From Brevundimonas vancanneytii (lineage in GTDB: Bacteria > Pseudomonadota > Alphaproteobacteria > Caulobacterales > Caulobacteraceae): a DNA stretch of 10,880 nt. Of this stretch, positions 7,257 through 10,880 are shown in pieces (the first letter of the stretch is position 1; each line of letters opens with the position of its first letter). The stretch lies in contig CAMCIP010000064.1 in the NCBI GenBank assembly GCA_945874855.1, positions 1 through 10,880 on the forward strand, in the 5' to 3' direction. A program made the position numbers and the translations under genes. The notes below the pieces were generated by a model. The model ran no database searches and was not told where the DNA came from. It saw only the letters and a list, made by a program, of their open reading frames with translations.

Positions 7257-10200
7257 ATGTGAACGGCATTTCGGCCTGGTCGATCCGGAACCCCATTCCG
7301 GTCGTCCTTCTGTTCATCGTGCTGACGCTGACCGGCGTGATGAGCTATTTCAACCTGCGCACCAACAACTTCCCCGATGTCGACCTGCCCATCGTGGCGG
7401 TCACCGTGGTGCAGTCCGGCGCGGCGCCGACGGAGCTGGAGACCCAGGTCACCCGGCTGGTCGAGGACTCGGTCTCGGGCCTGGGCCAGGTCCGGCACAT
7501 CACCTCGACCATCAACGACTCGGTCTCGACCACCTCCATTGAGTTCGAGCTGGGCGTGGACCTGGAAAAGGCCACCAATGACGTCCGCAACGCCATCTCG
7601 GGCGTGCGCCAGGACCTGCCGGCTGATGTGCAGGAACCGATCGTCCAACGCATCGAATTCACCCAGCAGCCGATCGCCACCTATGTGGTGCGCGCCCCGG
7701 GCATGAGCCCTGAGGAGCTGAGCTGGTTCGTCGACAACACCGTCTCCAAGCGGCTGTTGTCCATCTCGGGCGTCAGCCAGATCAGCCGTGACGGCGGCGT
7801 GGCGCGCGAGGTCCGCATCAAGCTGGACCCTGCCAAGCTGGAGGCCCAGGGCGTCACTGCCGCGGCGGTGTCGAACCAGTTGCGCGCCTCCAACGTCAAC
7901 CTGCCGGGCGGTCGTGGCCAGATCGGCGGCGAGGAGCAGGCCATACGCACCGTCGGCTCGGCCGGCTCGATCGAGGAACTGCGCCAGACCCTGATCCCGG
8001 TCGGTGCCCGCAGCGTGCGCCTGGGCGACCTGGGCGAGGTGGTGGATGAATGGTCCGAGCCGCGCGGCCGCGCCCGGTTCAACGGCGAGGAGGTCGTGGC
8101 CTTCTCGGTGTCGCGATCCAAGGGCTCGTCGGAGCTGGACGTCTATAAGACCACCATGGCCGAGATCGAGGCCCTAGACGCCGAACGCGACGACCTGACC
8201 ATCGAACAGGTCACCAATACCACCCGCGATGTGATCAATAATTTCCACGCCTCGGTGGAGGCGCTGCTGCTGGGCGCGGGCCTGGCGATCATCGTGGTCT
8301 TCGTCTTCCTGCGCGACTGGCGGGCGACCCTGATCGCGGCCGTGGCCATGCCGCTGTCGCTGATCCCGACCTTCTGGATCATGGATCTGACAGACCAGTC
8401 GCTGAACGTCGTCACCCTGCTGGCGCTGTCGCTGACCATCGGCATCCTGGTCGACGACGCCATCGTCGAGATCGAGAACATCGTCCGCCACATCCGCGAC
8501 GGCAAGGCGCCCTATCCTGCCGCCATCGAGGCTGCCGACGAGATCGGTCTGGCGGTCATCGCCACCACCGCCACCCTGCTGGCTGTGTTCGCCCCGACCG
8601 GCTTCATGCCCGGCGTGGTCGGCCAGTTCTTCAAGAGCTTCGCCATCGCCTGCTGCGTCAGCGTCTTCTTCTCGCTGATCGTGGCGCGGACACTGACGCC
8701 GCTCATGGGTGCCTACTGGCTGAAGGCCAACCAGGGCAAGGAGCACGGCGAGCCGTCGTGGATGGCTCCCTACCAGCGCATGCTCGGCTGGTGCCTCGAC
8801 CGGCGCTGGATGGTCATGGCCGGCGGCTTTGCCTTCTTCGTCTTCTCGATCTTCCTGGCCTCGCGCCTGCCCGGCGAGTTCATTCCGGTCGAGGACGTGT
8901 CGCGCTCGAACATCACCGTCCAGCTCCCGCCGGGGTCGACCCTGCAGGAAACTGACGCCGTGGTGCGCCGGATCGACGCCGAACTGCGTGAGCGGCCTGA
9001 GGTTCAGTCGGTCTATTCCTCGGTCGGCTCGGCCACCACCAGCTTCGGCCCGGGGGGCGGCTCCAGTGCCGGCGAGGTGCGTCGCGCCTCGCTCACCGTC
9101 AACCTGGTGCCGAAGGGCGAGCGGTCGCTGCGCCAGCAGGCCTTTGAGCAGGAGATGGGCCCGATCCTGCGCGCCATCCCCGGCGCCCGGGTCCAGTTCG
9201 GTGTCGAGGGCGGCGGGGGTGGCCTGATCTCCATCTCCCTGGTCGGCGACGACGGCGAGGTGCTGGAAGACGCCGCCGCGGCGGTGGAGCGCGAGATGCG
9301 CGGCCTGCCCGGCCTGTCCAATGTCATCTCCACGGCGGCCCTGGTCCGGCCGGAAATCCTGATCACCCCCAAGGCTGACGTCGCGGCCCTGCAGGGCGTC
9401 TCCACCCAGGACATCAGCCAGGTCGCGCGTGTGGCCACCCTGGGCGACGCGGACCAGCTGCTGCCCAAGTTCAACCTCGGCGACCGCCAGATCCCGATCC
9501 GGGTCATGCTGACCGAGGACTCGCGGTCGGACCTGCCCCTGCTGGAATCCTTGCGGGTGCCGACGGCGAATGGCGAGGGCGTGCCCCTGTCCTCGGTCGC
9601 GGACGTCAGCTTCGGTGCGGGGCCGAACCAGATCGACCGCTACGACCGCCTGCGGGTGGCCCGGATCTCGGCCGAGCTGGCCGGGTCGACCCTCGGTGAG
9701 GCGTCGGCGGCGGTGGATGCCCTGCCGGCCATGCAAAACCTGCCCGAGGGCGTCAGCCAGGCGGTGTCGGGCGAGCTGGAAAGCCTGCAGGAGACCTTCT
9801 CCGGCTTCGCCTTCGCGATCGTCACGGGCGTGCTGCTGATGTATGTGGTGCTGGTGCTGCTGTTCGGCAGCTTCTTTCACCCGATCACCATCCTGGCGGC
9901 GCTGCCGGTGTCGTTCGGCGGGGCCTTTGCGGCCCTGCTGGTAACCGGGCGAGGTCTGTCCATGCCGGCCCTGATCGGCATCATCATGCTGACCGGGATC
10001 GCGGCCAAGAACTCCATCCTGCTGGTGGACTACGCCATCATCGCCATGAGGCAGGGGATGAGCCGGCGTGACGCCATCATGGACGCGGCGCACAAGCGGG
10101 CCCGGCCGATCATCATGACCACCATGGCCATGGGGCTCGGCATGCTCCCCATCGCCGTGGCCCTGGGGGAGGGGACGGAGTTCCGGTCGCCCATGGCCAT

Positions 10201-10363
10201 CGCCGTGATCGGCGGCCTGATCACCTCCACGGCCCTGTCCCTGGTGTTCGTGCCGGCGGTGTTCAGCCTGATCGACGGACTGAAGACCCGACTGGAGCGT
10301 CGCCTGGACAAGATGTTCCACACCCAGCGCGACGCCGAGCCCGGGGAAACCCCGGCGGAATAG
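7253..10363 (+). CDS. HAE1-type RND multidrug efflux pump, inner-membrane permease
   Basis: A 1036-residue proton-driven RND transporter of the AcrB/MexB/OqxB class, full length for the family (about 1030-1050). The first membrane helix follows the N-terminal amphipathic WSIRNPIPVVLLFIVLTL. Large periplasmic loops lie at about residues 35-335 and 555-850, each followed by a block of membrane helices. The proton-relay residues are present: Asp401-Asp402 in GILVDDAIVEIENI, and Lys919 in GIAAKNSILLVDYA, matching AcrB D407/D408 and K940. Other family signatures are FVFLRDWRATLIAAVAMPLS, FAPTGFMPGVVGQFF, PGEFIPVEDVS and RARPIIMTTMAMGLGMLPIA. The first periplasmic loop contains FPDVDLPIV and GASPTELE-like GAAPTELET. 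The substrate cannot be told from sequence. It is translated with the adaptor (four-base overlap); the outer-membrane channel must be supplied from elsewhere. A strong terminator follows the stop. Confidence 0.97.
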   Translation: MNVNGISAWSIRNPIPVVLLFIVLTLTGVMSYFNLRTNNFPDVDLPIVAVTVVQSGAAPTELETQVTRLVEDSVSGLGQVRHITSTINDSVSTTSIEFELGVDLEKATNDVRNAISGVRQDLPADVQEPIVQRIEFTQQPIATYVVRAPGMSPEELSWFVDNTVSKRLLSISGVSQISRDGGVAREVRIKLDPAKLEAQGVTAAAVSNQLRASNVNLPGGRGQIGGEEQAIRTVGSAGSIEELRQTLIPVGARSVRLGDLGEVVDEWSEPRGRARFNGEEVVAFSVSRSKGSSELDVYKTTMAEIEALDAERDDLTIEQVTNTTRDVINNFHASVEALLLGAGLAIIVVFVFLRDWRATLIAAVAMPLSLIPTFWIMDLTDQSLNVVTLLALSLTIGILVDDAIVEIENIVRHIRDGKAPYPAAIEAADEIGLAVIATTATLLAVFAPTGFMPGVVGQFFKSFAIACCVSVFFSLIVARTLTPLMGAYWLKANQGKEHGEPSWMAPYQRMLGWCLDRRWMVMAGGFAFFVFSIFLASRLPGEFIPVEDVSRSNITVQLPPGSTLQETDAVVRRIDAELRERPEVQSVYSSVGSATTSFGPGGGSSAGEVRRASLTVNLVPKGERSLRQQAFEQEMGPILRAIPGARVQFGVEGGGGGLISISLVGDDGEVLEDAAAAVEREMRGLPGLSNVISTAALVRPEILITPKADVAALQGVSTQDISQVARVATLGDADQLLPKFNLGDRQIPIRVMLTEDSRSDLPLLESLRVPTANGEGVPLSSVADVSFGAGPNQIDRYDRLRVARISAELAGSTLGEASAAVDALPAMQNLPEGVSQAVSGELESLQETFSGFAFAIVTGVLLMYVVLVLLFGSFFHPITILAALPVSFGGAFAALLVTGRGLSMPALIGIIMLTGIAAKNSILLVDYAIIAMRQGMSRRDAIMDAAHKRARPIIMTTMAMGLGMLPIAVALGEGTEFRSPMAIAVIGGLITSTALSLVFVPAVFSLIDGLKTRLERRLDKMFHTQRDAEPGETPAE

Positions 10364-10384
10364 GACCGGACGCCTGACGCGATC

Positions 10385-10422
10385 GGGGCCGCCTTCCTCC
10401 GGGGGGGCGGCCCCTTTTCTTT
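10385..10422 (+). terminator. Rho-independent terminator of the RND operon
   Basis: GGGGCCGCC (10385-10393) pairs perfectly with GGCGGCCCC (10406-10414) across a 12-base loop and is followed by TTTTCTTT. It begins 21 bases after the pump stop codon and should end the efflux operon transcript. Confidence 0.9.
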
Positions 10423-10450
10423 CAGCCTTGAGCGAGGCTCCCGGGGGCCC

Positions 10451-10492
10451 GCCAGCCGCCAGCCGCCAGCCGCCGGCCGCCGGCCGCCTGCC
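10451..10492. repeat. Tandem GC heptamers, six units
   Basis: Three GCCAGCC units are followed by two GCCGGCC and one GCCTGCC, six perfect-length heptamers differing only at the fourth base. They lie in the convergent spacer and are not in a convincing reading frame. The pattern suggests replication slippage; no function is evident. Confidence 0.75.
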
Positions 10493-10553
10493 GTCGCCGA
10501 CCGGGAGCCGGGCGGGGGACTCCGAAGCGCCACCGATGCCGGTGATCCGGTTG

Positions 10554-10573
10554 CGGGCATGGGCCCGTGCCCG
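10554..10573. repeat. Imperfect 20-bp palindrome
   Basis: CGGGCA (10554-10559) and TGCCCG (10568-10573) are reverse complements around a TGGGCCCG centre that itself contains the palindrome GGGCCC. It lies in the gene-free spacer between the two terminators. With this base composition it may be chance. Confidence 0.4.
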
Positions 10574-10658
10574 GCGTGCGTCTCCGGCGGGTCAGAACGA
10601 TCAGCCCGGTCGAACCGCCCAGGCGCGAGACCTGCCCGCCCCACGCCAGAGGCGCACG

Positions 10659-10690
10659 AAAAAGCCGGCCGGGTTTTCCCCCGGCCGGCC
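10659..10690 (-). terminator. Rho-independent terminator of the TonB receptor gene
   Basis: GCCGGCCGGG (10664-10673) pairs perfectly with CCCGGCCGGC (10680-10689) around a six-base loop. On the minus strand the stem is followed by TTTTT (10663-10659). It lies 29 bases after the receptor stop codon. With the RND terminator it insulates the two convergent transcripts. Confidence 0.9.
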
Positions 10691-10718
10691 TGGTCGCCTC
10701 AGGTTCTGAAGCCCGGGA

Positions 10719-10880
10719 TCAGTAGCGGATCCGCAGGGTCATGCCGTAGGTCCGCGGCGCGCCGTTGAAGGCGGCATAGGTCTGGCTGTCCAGAGCGGGG
10801 TTGTAGAAGGTCCCGTTGGGCTGGACCGTCGACTGGAAGGCCGAGCCCTGCAGGAAGGCGTTGTAGGCGACCTGGATATA
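10719..10880 (-). CDS. TonB-dependent receptor, C-terminal fragment
   Basis: Only the last 53 residues are in the window; the rest lies beyond the right edge. The fragment begins YIQVAYNAFLQGSAF, continues with a Asn/Gly/Tyr-rich loop (NGTFYNPALDSQTYAAFNG) and ends APRTYGMTLRIRY. The closing pattern, 'PRTYGMTLRIRY' with a terminal aromatic residue on the last beta-strand, is the standard end of TonB-dependent outer-membrane receptors, where the final strand is read by the BAM insertion machinery. Caulobacterales carry many such receptors for siderophores, vitamin B12 or carbohydrates; the substrate cannot be inferred from this piece. A strong intrinsic terminator follows on the same strand. 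Confidence 0.85.
   Translation of the reverse strand, partial: YIQVAYNAFLQGSAFQSTVQPNGTFYNPALDSQTYAAFNGAPRTYGMTLRIRY

Noticed and set aside
8174..10321. Long minus-strand open frame (715 codons) opposite the RND pump
   Set aside because: It mirrors the pump's codon bias, is dominated by His, Gln, Gly, Arg and Asp, and matches no family; the plus strand encodes a complete pump with all motifs.
10428..10709. Plus-strand frame of 93 codons after the RND terminator
   Set aside because: It translates the heptamer array and a terminator stem into Pro/Arg/Ala repeats and has no ribosome site; it is not a credible gene.

Overview
The window is very GC-rich and looks like the chromosome of an alphaproteobacterium, most likely Caulobacterales (Brevundimonas or Caulobacter type). 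The grounds are the base composition, a GTG start and a probable TTG start, the TonB-dependent receptor / RND efflux combination, and a GC-rich palindromic repeat of a kind I remember from intergenic DNA of these genomes. The taxon is an inference from style, not from a marker gene comparison.

Layout. (1) 1-1000: a minus-strand gene with a helix-turn-helix-like N-terminus runs off the left edge and has no ordinary start codon; a small unknown gene at 558-998 points away from it. (2) 1020-3480: an accessory-looking block. It holds a plus-strand DUF3883/PD-(D/E)XK-like protein (1056-1988) interrupted by an in-frame palindromic repeat. Facing it is a minus-strand pair: dinD (DNA-damage-inducible protein D) and a translationally coupled 74-residue protein whose 3' end overlaps the nuclease-like gene tail to tail. 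The dinD start region carries a sigma70-like promoter, a near match to the alphaproteobacterial LexA box, and a perfect 8-bp inverted repeat; their spacing predicts a leaderless mRNA. A doubtful 73-codon ORF lies upstream. (3) 3483-4067: a two-helix membrane protein of unknown function. (4) 4102-5919 minus: lepA (elongation factor 4), complete and typical. (5) 6063-10363: a two-gene RND efflux operon, a lipoprotein membrane-fusion subunit overlapping an HAE1-type inner-membrane pump by ATGA. An AT-rich intergenic spot with an ATTAC-N6-GTAAT palindrome lies between lepA and the operon, and a strong intrinsic terminator follows the pump. No outer-membrane channel gene or regulator gene is present in the window. 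(6) 10364-10718: a gene-free convergent spacer with two terminators, a run of GC heptamers and a small palindrome. (7) 10719-10880 minus: the C-terminal end of a TonB-dependent receptor.

The core genes (lepA, RND operon, TonB receptor) are ordinary. The parts worth a second look are the 1020-3480 block, where a possible SOS-controlled dinD/small-protein operon faces a nuclease-like gene, and the repeat that has become part of that nuclease-like protein.
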